A program made the position numbers and the translations under genes. DNA of 64,000 nucleotides. Origin: an uncultured Lactobacillus sp. (lineage in GTDB: Bacteria > Bacillota > Bacilli > Lactobacillales > Lactobacillaceae). The stretch covers positions 86,801-150,800 of the forward strand of contig CAJUNC010000003.1 of NCBI GenBank assembly GCA_910587695.1, given 5' to 3'. The notes under the pieces were generated by a model, which worked only from the letters and a program-made list of their open reading frames with translations, made no database searches and was not told the DNA's origin. Shown here in pieces: positions 46,830 to 56,877 of this stretch (its first letter is position 1; each line of letters begins with the position of its first letter).

Positions 46830-46870
46830 AAAAGGTCACTAGTTGTAATTGTAGCTAGTGATCTTTTTAT
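46830..46870 (+). terminator. Terminator after the surface protein gene
   Basis: AAAGGTCACTAG pairs with CTAGTGATCTTT around a 12-base loop, followed by T residues. Confidence 0.85.
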
Positions 46871-47028
46871 TTGAGATAAAATAATTGCATTTGAAAAAAG
46901 AAAGCGGTAACGTCAATGGGGAAAGGAGTTAAATAAAAAAACTTACAAAATGTAAGCATATTGTGTGACAAGTCCGATAAACTTTGTATAATCAATAGTG
47001 TAGACTTGAATAGAAAGTGGGAATGAAA

Positions 47029-48360
47029 ATGGAAAAGGTAAAAAATATCGTTATTGGTTTTGGTAAGGGTGGAAAGACCTTAGCTAAAACATTAGCAAGT
47101 AAAGGTGAAGAAGTTCTAGTAGTAGAGCAGTCAGATCAAATGTACGGCGGGACATGTATCAATATTGGCTGTTTACCGTCGAAACGCTTGATCATTGAAG
47201 CTGAGAAAAAGGCTGATTTCAGTCAAGCTGTAGTCGGAAAAAATGAGATGACAGCCTTTTTGCGGGATAAGAATTATCATATGTTAGCAGATGAACCAAC
47301 TGTTCGTGTCCTAAATGGTACAGCTAAATTTGATTCAGATCATGTTATCAGTGTTACGACACCAGATAACAAGACTTTAGAATTTGAAGGGGAACGGATC
47401 TTTATCAATACTGGCGCAAAACCCGTGATGTTGCCGATCAAAGGCCTAGCTGAAAGTAAGTATTTGCTTGATTCTACGCAAGCGATGGATCTAGCTGAAT
47501 TGCCAAAAGAGTTAGTGATCATCGGTGCGGGGTATATCGGACTTGAATTTGCCAGCATGTTTGCTAATTATGGTGCCAAAGTCACCGTCTTAGATGCTTC
47601 GGATAAGTTTATCCCACGTGAAGATGATGATATCTCACAGCTTGTTTTCAAGGATCTGACTGAACTTGGAGTTGACTTTAAGCTAGGCGTCAAGATCAAA
47701 GAAGTGCGTGATCTTGATGATAGTGTAGCAGTCGTCTATGAAAAAGATGGTGATGAACATACGGTGACTGCAGATAAGGTTTTGGCAGCTACTGGACGTA
47801 AGCCACGCACAGATGAGCTAGGGTTGGAAAATACAGCGATAAAAGTAGATGATCGCGGAGCTGTGGTCGTAGATGATCAATTGCATACGAGTGTCCCTGG
47901 CGTTTGGGCGATCGGAGATGTTAAAGGTGGGCTTCAATTCACTTATATCTCTTTAGATGATTTCCGGATCATTAAAGATGAACTTTTTGGTGCTGGCAAA
48001 CGCCGGATCAGTGATCGTAAAAATGTTCCTTATAGCGTTTTTATCGAACCACCATTATCTAAAGTTGGTCTAAACGAAAAAGAAGCTAAGGCAGCAGGGG
48101 TCGAATATAAGCTCTTCAAGTTGCCAGTTGCAGCTATTCCCAAGGCACGGGTCTTAAAGGATACACGTGGGCTCTTTAAAGTTTTAGTTGATCCTGAAAC
48201 TGGCTTAGTCTTAGGGGCTACGATCTATGCTAAGGAATCACACGAGCTGATCAATTTGCTCAGTTTGGCTATCAATGCTAAACTACCATACACAATGTTG
48301 CGTGATCAGATCTATACCCATCCAACGATGAGTGAAGCGCTCAATGATGTTTTAAAATAA
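47029..48360 (+). CDS. RclA-like pyridine nucleotide-disulfide oxidoreductase
   Basis: Encodes 443 residues from ATG 47029, with GGGA six bases upstream; ATG 47023 and GTG 47017 are alternatives. It has FAD motif VIGFGKGGKTLAKTL, the redox pair in GGTCINIGCLPSK, NAD motif IIGAGYIGLEFASMF and the interface HP motif YTHPTMSE. The GFGKGG start and the CxxxxC pair are characteristic of RclA, a flavoprotein that reduces copper and oxygen and protects against hypochlorous acid. Related mercuric or lipoamide reductases are less likely because no lipoamide genes are nearby. Co-transcribed with the next gene (17-base gap). Confidence 0.8.
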   Translation: MEKVKNIVIGFGKGGKTLAKTLASKGEEVLVVEQSDQMYGGTCINIGCLPSKRLIIEAEKKADFSQAVVGKNEMTAFLRDKNYHMLADEPTVRVLNGTAKFDSDHVISVTTPDNKTLEFEGERIFINTGAKPVMLPIKGLAESKYLLDSTQAMDLAELPKELVIIGAGYIGLEFASMFANYGAKVTVLDASDKFIPREDDDISQLVFKDLTELGVDFKLGVKIKEVRDLDDSVAVVYEKDGDEHTVTADKVLAATGRKPRTDELGLENTAIKVDDRGAVVVDDQLHTSVPGVWAIGDVKGGLQFTYISLDDFRIIKDELFGAGKRRISDRKNVPYSVFIEPPLSKVGLNEKEAKAAGVEYKLFKLPVAAIPKARVLKDTRGLFKVLVDPETGLVLGATIYAKESHELINLLSLAINAKLPYTMLRDQIYTHPTMSEALNDVLK

Positions 48361-48377
48361 AGTGAGGTAATTATATA

Positions 48378-49019
48378 ATGCGGATTTTTGTAGTCGGTGC
48401 TACTGGTCGAGTTGCATCAGAATTAGTTAAAGATCTAGTTGCTAAGGGGCATCAAGTGACCGCAGCTGCGCGTCATCCTGAAAATGTTTTGTTGAAGGAT
48501 TCACCACAAGTGACTGCAGTCAAATTAGATCTGCATGCTTCAAAAGAAGAATTGGCGGCTTTGATCGGTCAACAAGATGCGATCTACTTTACAGCCGGTT
48601 CACGTGGTAAAGATCTCTTACAGACTGATGCCTTTGGTGCTGTTAAGACGATGCAAGCTGCTGAGCTAAATGGTATCAAACGTTATATCATGTTGAGCTC
48701 ATTGCATGCCTTAGAACCAGAATTTTGGCATGAAGATGGTTTAGCTCAGATCATGGATTATAATATTGCCAAATTTTTTGCAGACCACTATTTAGTGCAT
48801 AACACGGACTTAGATTATACGATCTTACAACCAACAGCTTTGACTGAAGAACCTGGTACAGGTAAGATCACAGTTGGAGCAACTAAAGTTTCAAAAAATC
48901 CGATCCCGGATGTGGCTTTGACTTTAGCTGAGATCTTAGAACATGACAACACACAAAAAAAAGTCATCATGATGAGTAGTGGTGATACACCGATCGAGCA
49001 AGCCTTAGCCAACGTATAG
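48378..49019 (+). CDS. NAD(P)-binding Rossmann protein (YhfK/SDR-a5 type)
   Basis: Encodes 213 residues with GTGAGG upstream. The N-terminal motif is IFVVGATGRVASELVKDLVA, followed by AARHPEN for dinucleotide binding, and MLSSLHA carries the usual serine. The atypical short-chain dehydrogenase type with YxxxK-like YNIAKFFAD is often encoded beside stress oxidoreductases. With the RclA-like gene it forms a two-gene operon ending in a strong terminator; a role in redox stress is inferred. Confidence 0.8.
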   Translation: MRIFVVGATGRVASELVKDLVAKGHQVTAAARHPENVLLKDSPQVTAVKLDLHASKEELAALIGQQDAIYFTAGSRGKDLLQTDAFGAVKTMQAAELNGIKRYIMLSSLHALEPEFWHEDGLAQIMDYNIAKFFADHYLVHNTDLDYTILQPTALTEEPGTGKITVGATKVSKNPIPDVALTLAEILEHDNTQKKVIMMSSGDTPIEQALANV

Positions 49020-49057
49020 TGATGGCTAATTAGAAAGCCGACCAATATTGGTGAAGG

Positions 49058-49088
49058 CCCCTAAGTTGGACATAACTTAGGGGTTTTT
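49058..49088 (+). terminator. Terminator of the RclA-like operon
   Basis: CCCCTAAGTT pairs perfectly with AACTTAGGGG around GGACAT; five T residues follow. Confidence 0.93.
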
Positions 49089-49479
49089 ATTGTCATTTGC
49101 GAGGTAGTCAAGCGCATTTTTCGAGACAGCGGGTAGCCCCAATTATATTGAGAAACGATGAAGATAAAAACGCACTGAGTAGCGATCTTCTCATTTCAGC
49201 GTTTAGTTGTACTATAATGGTAGGGTATTTCACTTTCATCTAAGAAGGGAAGTCAGTTCATCTTAAGAAAAATTTTTAGCGAACCATCCAGTGATCAAAG
49301 GGCTCTGTGCTCAGAACGCGTACTACTGATAATGATCCCGATTTTTTTCATAAAATTTCACCTTGTAACTTTAATTTTAGAAGCAAAATCTCAGATTGGC
49401 AAATTAAAACGTGAGAATGTGGTATATTATTCCTAAAGGGTTGCAGACTAGCAACTAGAATTTCAGTGGGGGAAGCTAA
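49089..49479 (+). other. Region upstream of ecfA1
   Basis: No gene is visible in these 390 bases. TACTATAATGG near 49210 contains a consensus TATAAT, and GGTATATTATTCC near 49420 is a second possible -10 close to ecfA1. A small hairpin GTTGC/GCAAC lies just before the start. No riboswitch consensus was recognised. Confidence 0.4.
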
Positions 49480-50319
49480 ATGAGTGCAATTATTGAGATA
49501 AAAAATCTTAGCTTTACGTACGATGAAGAGAGTCAACAAAAGACATTGTCGCAGATCGATTTAACGATCGAACAGGGGCAGTGGGTCGCTTTGATCGGCC
49601 ATAATGGAAGTGGCAAGAGTACTCTGGCAAAATTGCTCGATGGGTTGTTGACACCAACTGAGGGGACGATAACTGTTGCAGGCCTGCCTTTGAATGAAGA
49701 AAATATTTGGGCGATCAGAGATAAGATAGGGATGGTTTTTCAGAATCCGGATAATCAATTTGTGGGTGCAGATGTTGAAGGCGATGTGGCCTTTGGTTTA
49801 GAAAATCGGGGCGTTTCCTATAAGCAAATGCATCAACGAGTCCAAGAAGCCTTGGAAGCTGTTAACATGCAAGCTTTTGCCAAACATGAACCAGTTCGTC
49901 TTTCGGGTGGGCAAAAGCAGCGCGTTGCGATCGCTGGTGTCTTGGCGATCAGACCCCAGATCGTGATCTTTGATGAATCGACCAGTATGCTTGATCCCGA
50001 GGGACGAGCAGAGTTAGTCGCTTTAATGCGACGTTTGAATAAAGAAGAAGGCTTCACAGTCATTTCGATCACACATGATATTGATGAGGCTGCTTTGGCT
50101 GATCGGATCATTGTGTTAGAACAAGGTAAAGTGATCGATGATGATACACCGGAAAATATCTTTACACGGGGAAATGAATTGAGTAAAGTGGGCTTAGATG
50201 TGCCTTATCCCGAACGGTTGAAGCATGAGCTAGCTAAGTTGGGGATCAAAGTACCCGAAAAATATTTGACAGAAAAGGAATTGGTGGACTGGTTATGGCA
50301 ATTCAACTTGAAAAATTAA
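49480..50319 (+). CDS. ecfA1: Energy-coupling factor ATPase A1
   Basis: Encodes 279 residues; GTGGGGG precedes ATG 49480. Walker [11 protein letters not shown]-loop [11 protein letters not shown], signature [14 protein letters not shown] and Walker [13 protein letters not shown] are all present. The DNQFVGA wording and the C-terminal extension are typical of EcfA1. With EcfA2 and EcfT it powers uptake of vitamins and cobalt or nickel by several S components. Overlaps ecfA2 by 25 bases. Confidence 0.96.
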   Translation: MSAIIEIKNLSFTYDEESQQKTLSQIDLTIEQGQWVALIGHNGSGKSTLAKLLDGLLTPTEGTITVAGLPLNEENIWAIRDKIGMVFQNPDNQFVGADVEGDVAFGLENRGVSYKQMHQRVQEALEAVNMQAFAKHEPVRLSGGQKQRVAIAGVLAIRPQIVIFDESTSMLDPEGRAELVALMRRLNKEEGFTVISITHDIDEAALADRIIVLEQGKVIDDDTPENIFTRGNELSKVGLDVPYPERLKHELAKLGIKVPEKYLTEKELVDWLWQFNLKN

Positions 50320-51167
50320 GCTATACGTATCAAGCCGAGACCCCTTTAGCCCAACAAGCACTAAAAGATGTAAGCTTTACGATCAAAGATCAAAGTTTTA
50401 CTGCTATTGTTGGACATACTGGGAGTGGAAAGTCTACCTTGTTACAGCATTTAAATGGACTTTTAAAGCCCACCAGCGGTCGTTTGACGGTCAATGGGCA
50501 GGTGATAACACCAGCAACTAAAAATAAAGAGTTAGCTAAGTTGCGCCAAGAAGTTGGTTTCGTGTTTCAATTTCCCGAAGCCCAACTATTTGAAGAAACG
50601 GTCTTAAAAGATATCGCATTTGCGCCGAAAAATTTTGGTGCGACCGAGCAAGAAGCAAAAAAGATCGCGCGCCAAAAAGCCCAACTAGTCAATTTAGATG
50701 AAAGTGTGTTAGAGCGTTCGCCGTTTGAACTTTCTGGGGGCCAGATGCGTCGGGTCGCGATCGCTGGGATCTTAGCGATGTCACCTAAAGTTTTAGTTTT
50801 AGATGAACCAACTGCGGGCTTAGATCCAAGTGGACGGGCTGAAATGATGGCATTGTTCAAGCGACTTCATGAAAAAGAAAAATTGACGATCATCTTAGTG
50901 ACCCATCAAATGAATGATGTGGCTGATTTTGCTGATCAAGTTTTAGTGATGGAAGCAGGGCGCTTGCTTGCCGATAAAACGCCAGCAGAACTTTTTTCAG
51001 ATCCAGGCTGGCTAAAAAAACATCATTTAAATCTACCACAAACAACCGCTTTTGCTCAGCGCTTAGTTGAACGGGGGATGAAATTTGCTCAGCTCCCGTT
51101 AACTGAACATGAATTAGCACAGATCTTAGCGACAAAAATAAAAGAACAGGGGGCTAAAAATGGATAA
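50295..51167 (+). CDS. ecfA2: Energy-coupling factor ATPase A2
   Basis: Encodes 290 residues. Walker [17 protein letters not shown]-loop [11 protein letters not shown], signature [14 protein letters not shown] and Walker [13 protein letters not shown] identify EcfA2. The start lies within ecfA1 and the end overlaps ecfT by eight bases, so the three proteins are made by coupled translation in fixed ratio. Confidence 0.96.
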   Translation: MAIQLEKLSYTYQAETPLAQQALKDVSFTIKDQSFTAIVGHTGSGKSTLLQHLNGLLKPTSGRLTVNGQVITPATKNKELAKLRQEVGFVFQFPEAQLFEETVLKDIAFAPKNFGATEQEAKKIARQKAQLVNLDESVLERSPFELSGGQMRRVAIAGILAMSPKVLVLDEPTAGLDPSGRAEMMALFKRLHEKEKLTIILVTHQMNDVADFADQVLVMEAGRLLADKTPAELFSDPGWLKKHHLNLPQTTAFAQRLVERGMKFAQLPLTEHELAQILATKIKEQGAKNG

Positions 51168-51954
51168 ATTATTACTCGGACGTTATATAAGGGGTGATTC
51201 TTTGGTCCATCGCCTTGATCCCCGCGCCAAGATGATCTTGTGTTTTTACTTTGTGTTGATCATTTTTTTATGTAACAACTGGCGATCATATCTTCTATTA
51301 GGAATTGTGACTTTGCTCAGTGTTTTACTTTCAAAGATCAGTCTGAGCTATTTTGTTAAAGGGGTCATGCCTTTGATCTGGTTGATCTTATTTACAGTCC
51401 TCTTGCAAGTCTTCTTTACACGTGGAGGCCCGACTTATTGGCAGTTTGGCCCTTTGACATTGACACAGTTTGGTTTGGTCAATGGCTTTTATGTCTTTTG
51501 CCGTTTTGTGTTGATCATTTTCATGTCGACGCTTTTGACGGTGACGACGACACCACTTGCGATCGCTGATGCAACTGAATCGTTGATGCAACCATTAAAG
51601 AAGCTCAAAGTGCCCGTACATGAGATCTCTTTGATGTTATCGATCGCTTTACGTTTTGTGCCGACTTTGATGGATGAGACGACTAAGATCATGAATGCTC
51701 AACGTTCACGCGGAGTTGATTTTAGCGAAGGCAGTCTTATCTCCCGGATAAAGGCAGTGATCCCGCTATTGATCCCCCTATTTGTCAGTGCCTTGACCCG
51801 GGCTGAAGATCTGGCAACGGCGATGGAAGCGCGAGGTTATCGTGGAGGAGAAGGGCGAAGTAAGTATCGTTTGCAAGTTTGGCATTTACAAGATACGCTA
51901 GCTTTGATCTTCTTTTTCCTAGTGACTCTCGCCTTGATATTTTTGAGAAATTGA
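51160..51954 (+). CDS. ecfT: Energy-coupling factor transmembrane protein T
   Basis: Encodes 264 residues with five or six membrane segments and the two coupling-helix motifs with Ala-Arg-Gly (AQRSRGVDF and [10 protein letters not shown]) that engage the ATPases. GGGGG within ecfA2 gives the ribosome site. Confidence 0.96.
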   Translation: MDKLLLGRYIRGDSLVHRLDPRAKMILCFYFVLIIFLCNNWRSYLLLGIVTLLSVLLSKISLSYFVKGVMPLIWLILFTVLLQVFFTRGGPTYWQFGPLTLTQFGLVNGFYVFCRFVLIIFMSTLLTVTTTPLAIADATESLMQPLKKLKVPVHEISLMLSIALRFVPTLMDETTKIMNAQRSRGVDFSEGSLISRIKAVIPLLIPLFVSALTRAEDLATAMEARGYRGGEGRSKYRLQVWHLQDTLALIFFFLVTLALIFLRN

Positions 51955-51963
51955 GGAATTTTA

Positions 51964-52716
51964 ATGACGAAGCGTTATATGATAACTTTAGCCTATGACG
52001 GCACTAATTTTGCAGGCTTTCAAGCCCAACCCAAGCAACGGACCGTGCAGTCAGTTTTAGAAAAAGCACTCAATAAGATGAGTAAGTTTGACGACTATAT
52101 CACGATCTATGGCTCTGGTCGCACTGACTCGGGTGTGCATGCTTTGGGGCAAGTCATCCACTTTGATTTTCCCCATGATATCTCACCAGAAGGGATGCTC
52201 AAGGGATTAAATTCAATGTTGCCCCTTGATTGTGAGGTCATTGATTGCAAGATCGTCAGTGATGACTTTCATGCCCGCTTTACCACCCACGGCAAGCGCT
52301 ATATGTATCGCGTCAGCCGTTCATGGTTCACCGATCCTTTTAAACGTTTCTACACTGGACATTACAAGTATCCCCTTGATATCAAGCGGATCAAAGAAGC
52401 AATGCCCGATGTCGTGGGGACGCATGATTTTTCGAGTTTTGTAGCTTCAGGCAGTCAAACTAAAGATCATGTCCGGACGATCTATGAGGCTACCGTCAGA
52501 GAAGACAAAAAAAACAATGAAGTGATCTTTGAATTCTACGGCAACGGCTTTTTGTATAATCAAGTGCGGATCATGGTCGCAACTTTGCTGGAGATCGGGA
52601 ATGGTAAGCGACCAGTTCATGATTTCTTGCGTTTGTATGAAGTCAAAGACCGCAATGAATGTCGAGAAACAGCACCGGCAAGTGGACTTTATCTGAAGAA
52701 AGTTTATTATGAATAA
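51964..52716 (+). CDS. truA: tRNA pseudouridine synthase A
   Basis: Encodes 250 residues; a GAGG lies about ten bases before ATG 51964. The catalytic aspartate is in [10 protein letters not shown] (about residue 54), with DFSSF and RIMVATLL later. It makes pseudouridine 38-40 in the anticodon arm. Usual position between ecfT and rplM. Confidence 0.96.
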   Translation: MTKRYMITLAYDGTNFAGFQAQPKQRTVQSVLEKALNKMSKFDDYITIYGSGRTDSGVHALGQVIHFDFPHDISPEGMLKGLNSMLPLDCEVIDCKIVSDDFHARFTTHGKRYMYRVSRSWFTDPFKRFYTGHYKYPLDIKRIKEAMPDVVGTHDFSSFVASGSQTKDHVRTIYEATVREDKKNNEVIFEFYGNGFLYNQVRIMVATLLEIGNGKRPVHDFLRLYEVKDRNECRETAPASGLYLKKVYYE

Positions 52717-52753
52717 AATATAGCTTGATTTTATGATTTATTGAAAGTTATAA

Positions 52754-52782
52754 TTGACTATACCTAAAAAAAATCGTAATAT
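52754..52782 (+). promoter_or_regulatory. rplM promoter
   Basis: TTGACT (52754-52759) and TAATAT (52777-52782) are 17 bases apart. Confidence 0.8.
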
Positions 52783-52789
52783 AGTATTT

Positions 52790-52850
52790 GGTATTGTTTG
52801 CCCCACAGTAAGCCCCGTTAATCTTATTGTTTGTCAAACATGTATACATT
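52790..52850 (+). other. Leader of rplM-rpsI, possible L13 leader
   Basis: TGTTTG (52795-52800) can pair with CAAACA (about 52836-52841) around about 36 bases that include GCCCCACAGTAAGCCCCG. An L13 leader regulates this operon in other Firmicutes; the placement fits but the consensus was not confirmed. Confidence 0.45.
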
Positions 52851-52867
52851 AAATGGAGGAAATAAAC

Positions 52868-53311
52868 GTGCGTACAACATATATTGCAAAACCAGGCGAA
52901 GTAGAACGTAAATGGTATGTCGTAGATGCAACAGATGTTCCTTTGGGACGCTTATCCACAGTGGTAGCATCTGTTTTACGCGGCAAGAACAAGCCTACTT
53001 TCACACCAAACGTTGATACAGGTGACTTTGTGATCGTCATCAATGCAGAAAAAGTTGCTTTGACAGGTCGTAAAGCAACAGATAAGATCTATTACCATCA
53101 CTCAAACCATCCAGGTGGCTTGAAGGAACGTACAGCTGGTGACTACCGTGAAAAGGATCCAGAAAAATTGATCGCATTATCTGTTAAAGGTATGCTTCCA
53201 AAGGGTACTCTTGGTCGTGCACAAGCTAAGAAGCTTCACGTTTACCGTGGTGCAGAACACAAGCATGCTGCTCAAAACCCAGAAGTATTAGACATCACAA
53301 ACTTAATCTAG
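52868..53311 (+). CDS. rplM: 50S ribosomal protein L13
   Basis: Encodes 147 residues from GTG 52868 ([20 protein letters not shown]), with TGGAGG upstream; earlier in-frame codons overlap that site. Signature [20 protein letters not shown]. Early assembly protein of the 50S subunit. Confidence 0.97.
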   Translation: MRTTYIAKPGEVERKWYVVDATDVPLGRLSTVVASVLRGKNKPTFTPNVDTGDFVIVINAEKVALTGRKATDKIYYHHSNHPGGLKERTAGDYREKDPEKLIALSVKGMLPKGTLGRAQAKKLHVYRGAEHKHAAQNPEVLDITNLI

Positions 53312-53324
53312 GAGGAAAACGAAT

Positions 53325-53717
53325 TTGGCACAAGTACAATATCGCGGCACAGGTCGTCGTAAAAACTCAGTTGCACGTGTGATCTTGGTACCAGGTACAG
53401 GTAAGATCACAATGAACGGCAAATCTGCAGAAGAATACATTCCATTTGCAAACTTACGCGAAGTTATGGCTCAACCATTCGTTGCCACAGAAACAAAAGA
53501 CCAATATGACGTATTGGTAAACGTTAACGGTGGTGGCTTCTCAGGTCAAGCTGGCGCTACACGTCATGGTATCGCACGCGCTTTACTTGAAGTAGATCCA
53601 GACTTCCGCGGTGTCTTGAAGCGTGCAGGTCTCTTGACTCGTGATGCACGTATGAAAGAACGTAAGAAGCCAGGTCTTAAGAAGGCTCGTAAAGCTTCAC
53701 AATTCTCAAAACGTTAA
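53325..53717 (+). CDS. rpsI: 30S ribosomal protein S9
   Basis: Encodes 130 residues from TTG 53325 after [26 protein letters not shown] and the C-terminal tail [14 protein letters not shown] that reaches P-site tRNA are intact. Confidence 0.97.
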   Translation: MAQVQYRGTGRRKNSVARVILVPGTGKITMNGKSAEEYIPFANLREVMAQPFVATETKDQYDVLVNVNGGGFSGQAGATRHGIARALLEVDPDFRGVLKRAGLLTRDARMKERKKPGLKKARKASQFSKR

Positions 53718-53739
53718 TATCACGTTATATCAACGTTTC

Positions 53740-53778
53740 AAACGCATTTCTCACTTTGGTGGGGGATGCGTTTTTTTG
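53740..53778 (+). terminator. Terminator of rplM-rpsI
   Basis: AAACGCAT and ATGCGTTT form the stem and seven T residues follow. Confidence 0.85.
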
Positions 53779-53849
53779 TATTACAAAAAATTTTAAACAC
53801 TAAAAAATCTCTGGAGCAAAAATAAAGTATTTTACTCCAGAGAAATTTA

Positions 53850-54431
53850 TTATTTTATGTCGTATGAGTTGGATAAACTATTAGCTTTTTCCGAGAAAAG
53901 GAAGTCATAAAATTCTTGACCAGTCTTTTCTCCTCCGACCCAAGCAGATACAAGTTTTCCATTTTTTAATCGCATCGTAGTTGGAGTTCCTGGAATTCCT
54001 AATGTATTAAATGCATAATCATGGGCGTTGGGTTCATTGTCAATATTATAATAAAAGATATTGCCATGAAGTAGTTCAGCGAAGTTTTTTAAATAAGGTG
54101 ATGCTTGTCTACAGTAGTAACAAGTAGGACGTCCAATATATAATACTATATCCTGATTATTATTTTCAGTAAGAAGTTTTTTGACCTCAGATGTATTTAC
54201 GGGAATAAAATTGCGCAAATTTTGTTGATATTCTTGAAGTGAGACATCCTTGGTATAAAATTCTTTGCTTGTTGTTGGACGATCATCTGGTGTAAGCTCT
54301 TTTTTACTGGTGACGGACAAATTATTATTTGGTTCAGTAGTAGAATTATCTGCGGCTCTAGCGTTGTCTGAAGGAAAAACTGAAAATACTACTAGTGAGA
54401 ATGTAAGTAAGAAGATATTTTTATAGTCCAT
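53850..54431 (-). CDS. Secreted thioredoxin-fold bacteriocin accessory protein
   Basis: Encodes 193 residues. A signal peptide (NIFLLTFSLVVFSVFPS, cleavage near ARA-ADN) is followed by a low-complexity linker and a thioredoxin-like domain from about residue 85, with the redox pair C104-C107 in RPTCYYCRQA and the cis-proline loop GIPGTPTTM. This is the pattern of the bacteriocin transport accessory (PedC/BrcD-like) proteins, which form disulfides in class II bacteriocins. Both peptides encoded at 54822-55230 contain two cysteines, so it likely oxidises them after export. It is transcribed away from them. No good ribosome site is visible before ATG 54431. Confidence 0.75.
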   Translation of the reverse strand: MDYKNIFLLTFSLVVFSVFPSDNARAADNSTTEPNNNLSVTSKKELTPDDRPTTSKEFYTKDVSLQEYQQNLRNFIPVNTSEVKKLLTENNNQDIVLYIGRPTCYYCRQASPYLKNFAELLHGNIFYYNIDNEPNAHDYAFNTLGIPGTPTTMRLKNGKLVSAWVGGEKTGQEFYDFLFSEKANSLSNSYDIK

Positions 54432-54821
54432 AACACAAAAATGCTACACAATATGGAGTTGAAAAGAAATGTAGCGCATCCTTTCTTAATTAATATGATT
54501 TCATAAAAAATGTTCAATTACTAACATACATATTACTTGCTCCATAATTATTTTCTTTACAAGTATCATATGTTTTTATTGTGTTGCTCATATATTGAGT
54601 ATCACCTTCTTTGTTGATCAAATTTAGCTGTATTGTCTCAAAAATATTGAGCATCTATTTGAAAATAGCAGATTTTGTGCAGTAATATGCAAATTTGGAG
54701 ATGAAAGCCAAATAGGTTTAAAAAAGTACTAAATTAGCAATTTTCGATTTTTTAATTCATTCAGGAATATTATAGGAGACGTAGTTAGGAACTTAGTCAA
54801 ATTATGAAAGGATGATTTATA
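54432..54821. other. Divergent promoter region of the bacteriocin locus
   Basis: No gene is visible in these 390 bases. AATATTATAGG near 54768 holds a possible -10 (TATTAT) about 50 bases before the first bacteriocin gene. Class II bacteriocin promoters usually have a pair of 9-10-base direct repeats upstream of the -10; CAATTTTCGAT and AATTCATTCAG near 54740-54765 are weak candidates that I cannot confirm. Confidence 0.35.
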
Positions 54822-55013
54822 ATGGAAAATAAATTTGAGACGTTAACAGAAAAAGAACTAATGAACGTATATGGTGGCAAGAAGCCAAGCTGTGTTCGTA
54901 ACTTTTTAGGTGGGTTGGCTGTAGGAGCATTAAGAGGTGCCCCAGGTGGTGTTGCAGGAGTCGTTGTTGGCGCTAATCTAGGTATGGTAGGTGGAGCTCT
55001 CTCTTGCTTATAG
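54822..55013 (+). CDS. Two-peptide bacteriocin, Abp118-alpha-like peptide
   Basis: Encodes 63 residues; GAAAGGATG lies upstream of ATG 54822. A 19-residue double-glycine leader (MENKFETLTEKELMNVYGG) precedes a 44-residue mature peptide beginning KKPSCVRNFLGGLAVGALRG. It ends in NLGMVGGALSCL and carries GxxxG-type motifs and cysteines at mature positions 5 and 43. Abp118 alpha of L. salivarius shares the NCVGNFLGGL and ANLGMVGGALTCL segments. Class IIb peptides insert as a pair of helices in the target membrane. The partner gene follows after ten bases. Confidence 0.88.
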   Translation: MENKFETLTEKELMNVYGGKKPSCVRNFLGGLAVGALRGAPGGVAGVVVGANLGMVGGALSCL

Positions 55014-55023
55014 GAGGGATAAA

Positions 55024-55230
55024 ATGACTGATTATAAAAAAGAATTTGAGAACCTGAGTGTAGAAAGTTTGCTTTCAGTTGTTGGTGGAAAAGGTCGCTA
55101 TGGTGCCAGTGGAAATCGCTTTGTTCATTGTGGAGCAGGTATCGTTGGTGGTGCTGTAGGCGGTGCAATCGGTGGACCTTGGGGAGTTGCAGCTGGGGCA
55201 TTAGTAGGTGGACTAGCAAATTGCCATTGA
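55024..55230 (+). CDS. Two-peptide bacteriocin, Abp118-beta-like peptide
   Basis: Encodes 68 residues from ATG 55024 after AGGAGGG. A 22-residue double-glycine leader ends LLSVVGG; the 46-residue mature peptide starts KGRYGASGNRFVHCGAG and has GxxxG motifs (GGAVGGAIGGPWGVAAGALV) with cysteines at 14 and 45. Abp118 beta has the same GSGNRWVHCGAGIVGGA frame. Both halves of the pair are intact and should be exportable if a working transporter is present. Confidence 0.88.
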   Translation: MTDYKKEFENLSVESLLSVVGGKGRYGASGNRFVHCGAGIVGGAVGGAIGGPWGVAAGALVGGLANCH

Positions 55231-55289
55231 ATTGTTTATTTGAACATACTGATTTTATTCTTGGAAATGTTGTTGAAAATTTAAATTTA

Positions 55290-55345
55290 GGAAAGCTCTA
55301 GGAAAATGGTTTAGGCTGTTTTATGGAGCTTTTCGTGTCTTTAAA
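55290..55345 (+). terminator. Hairpin after the bacteriocin genes
   Basis: GGAAAGCTC (55290-55298) pairs with GAGCTTTTC (55326-55334) with one wobble or bulge; a short T run is within the stem end. A related sequence occurs at 60565-60621. Confidence 0.5.
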
Positions 55346-55497
55346 TATATATGTAACGCTCACTGTAGAGCCTTTAAGATATTTAGAGCATATATCTAGA
55401 AAAAAGTCAATCTTTAGACTAATATTTTTTGTAGTATAATTCAGGGTGAAAACAAGGATAATAATTTAATATACAAATAGAAAAGAGGAGGGCATTA

Positions 55498-55545
55498 ATG
55501 TTAACGAACCTAGAACTAAAAAGATAGTTGGTGATATTTACCTAC
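55498..55545 (+). pseudogene. Frameshifted double-glycine leader peptide, probable pheromone gene
   Basis: A strong site GAGGAGGG precedes ATG 55498, but the frame stops after MLTNLELKR. Adding one base in the A5 run gives MLTNLELKKIVGD, which looks like a double-glycine leader (compare LSVESLLSVVGG), followed by only a few codons before a stop. It lies directly before the histidine kinase gene, where the inducing peptide of such loci is encoded. It is probably a decayed induction-factor gene. Confidence 0.45.
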
Positions 55546-55587
55546 TTTAAAGGGAAGAGATATGTTTATTAAGGGGGGATCGTATAA

Positions 55588-56864
55588 ATGAAGAATACAG
55601 AGATGTGGGAATATTTTTACCTAATGAATGTAGTTATTGGGATCACTTTTGGATATTGGATCTTTTTAAAGGTAGCGCTTAAAAGACGTAGCCTAAAAGA
55701 GAACATGCTATATTTTTGCTTTACGGTCCCAGTACTAACGTTGGTATATATATCTTGGGGAAATGTGCTAGAACAATTTATAGAAATAACATTACTATAT
55801 TTGATCTATCGCAAAAGACCAAAAGATCATCAAACTTTAGGCCGCTTGCTAATTATCGCTTCTATCTCGTATGTGGTAGAGTCTCTAATGTTTTTGATCA
55901 CATTTTCTTTTGGGATAGAACATCGTATAGCCCAAATGATTTTTTTTGATATAGTAGCGTACATGGCCATATATCTAATTATCATGAAGACATCAATTAT
56001 CCGACCGTTAGATCGAGAAAATGGTAAAGTGTATTTTTGGTTAATGGTGTATATATACATGACCTTTTTGGGTATAAACTATATGGTTTACTTTATAAAG
56101 TCAGAAATGGTAGCTTTTCTCATATTGATGCTTTTTTTTACAGTCCAACTTTTTTTTGCGATCTATTTATATCTTACTGTCCAAAAAGTGACAAAAGATA
56201 ATTTATTTTTACAACAATTGGATAACTTAAAAATATATACAAAACAACTTGAGATAAATCAAAAAAATTTATGCAAGTTCAAGCATGATTATCGAAATAT
56301 GTTAATAAGTTTGCAATTAAGTGCTCAAGATAGACATGATAAAGAATTGATCGCAAGATTGAAAAAGTATTCGAATTTTTATTTAGACAATAAAGGTTTA
56401 TGGCAGTTTAACGATATTGATAATGTCAGAGATGACTTATTAAAGAGTTTATTGATAAGCAAGTTAAATGCTATATTTCAGCAAAATATCGAAAATACTT
56501 TTGAATGTCAAACTTTGGTAGAACAATTACCAGCTAAAGATATCACTTTTGATATTATCCGAATTCTAGGTATCGCTTATGATAATGCTATTGAAGCAAG
56601 TTTGATATTAAAAAATGGGGCAAAAGTTAAATCAATGGTATATAGTAAGGAAGGTGAACTAGAATTTGAAATAAAAAATCGATTTAACGATACTGGAAAG
56701 TCGATTTTAGAGCTAAAGAAATTAGGCTTTACGACCAAAAAAGGACATAGTGGTTTGGGATTAGCTAATATTGAGGATATTAAAAAAAGTATGACGCTAT
56801 TTTAGTGGAATATCATATATCTGATGGTTGGTTTACGTTTTATATGAGTGTTATGGTCAAATAA
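55588..56864 (+). pseudogene. Bacteriocin-type histidine kinase (HPK10), C-terminal frameshift
   Basis: From ATG 55588 (AAGGGGGG upstream) the frame encodes 405 residues. It has six or seven N-terminal membrane segments (to about 200), a phospho-acceptor H233 in FKHDYRNML and an ATPase domain with DNAIEAS (N box) and GHSGLGLANI (G2 box). The frame stops at 56805 after KSMTLF. Inserting one base at about 56793 restores KSMNAILVEYHISDGWFTFY and a natural stop at 56862-56864. The truncated product lacks the last strand of the GHKL fold, about 20 residues, so signalling is doubtful but not excluded. Confidence 0.8.
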
Positions 56865-56877
56865 GGGGGATAAATTT

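Noticed and set aside
49089..49479. A riboswitch before the ecf genes
   Set aside because: No recognisable conserved core could be identified; only possible -10 boxes and a small hairpin.
54797..55219. A 140-residue minus-strand frame opposite the bacteriocin genes
   Set aside because: Opposite two genes with clear leaders and ribosome sites; its proline- and threonine-rich content mirrors glycine codons.
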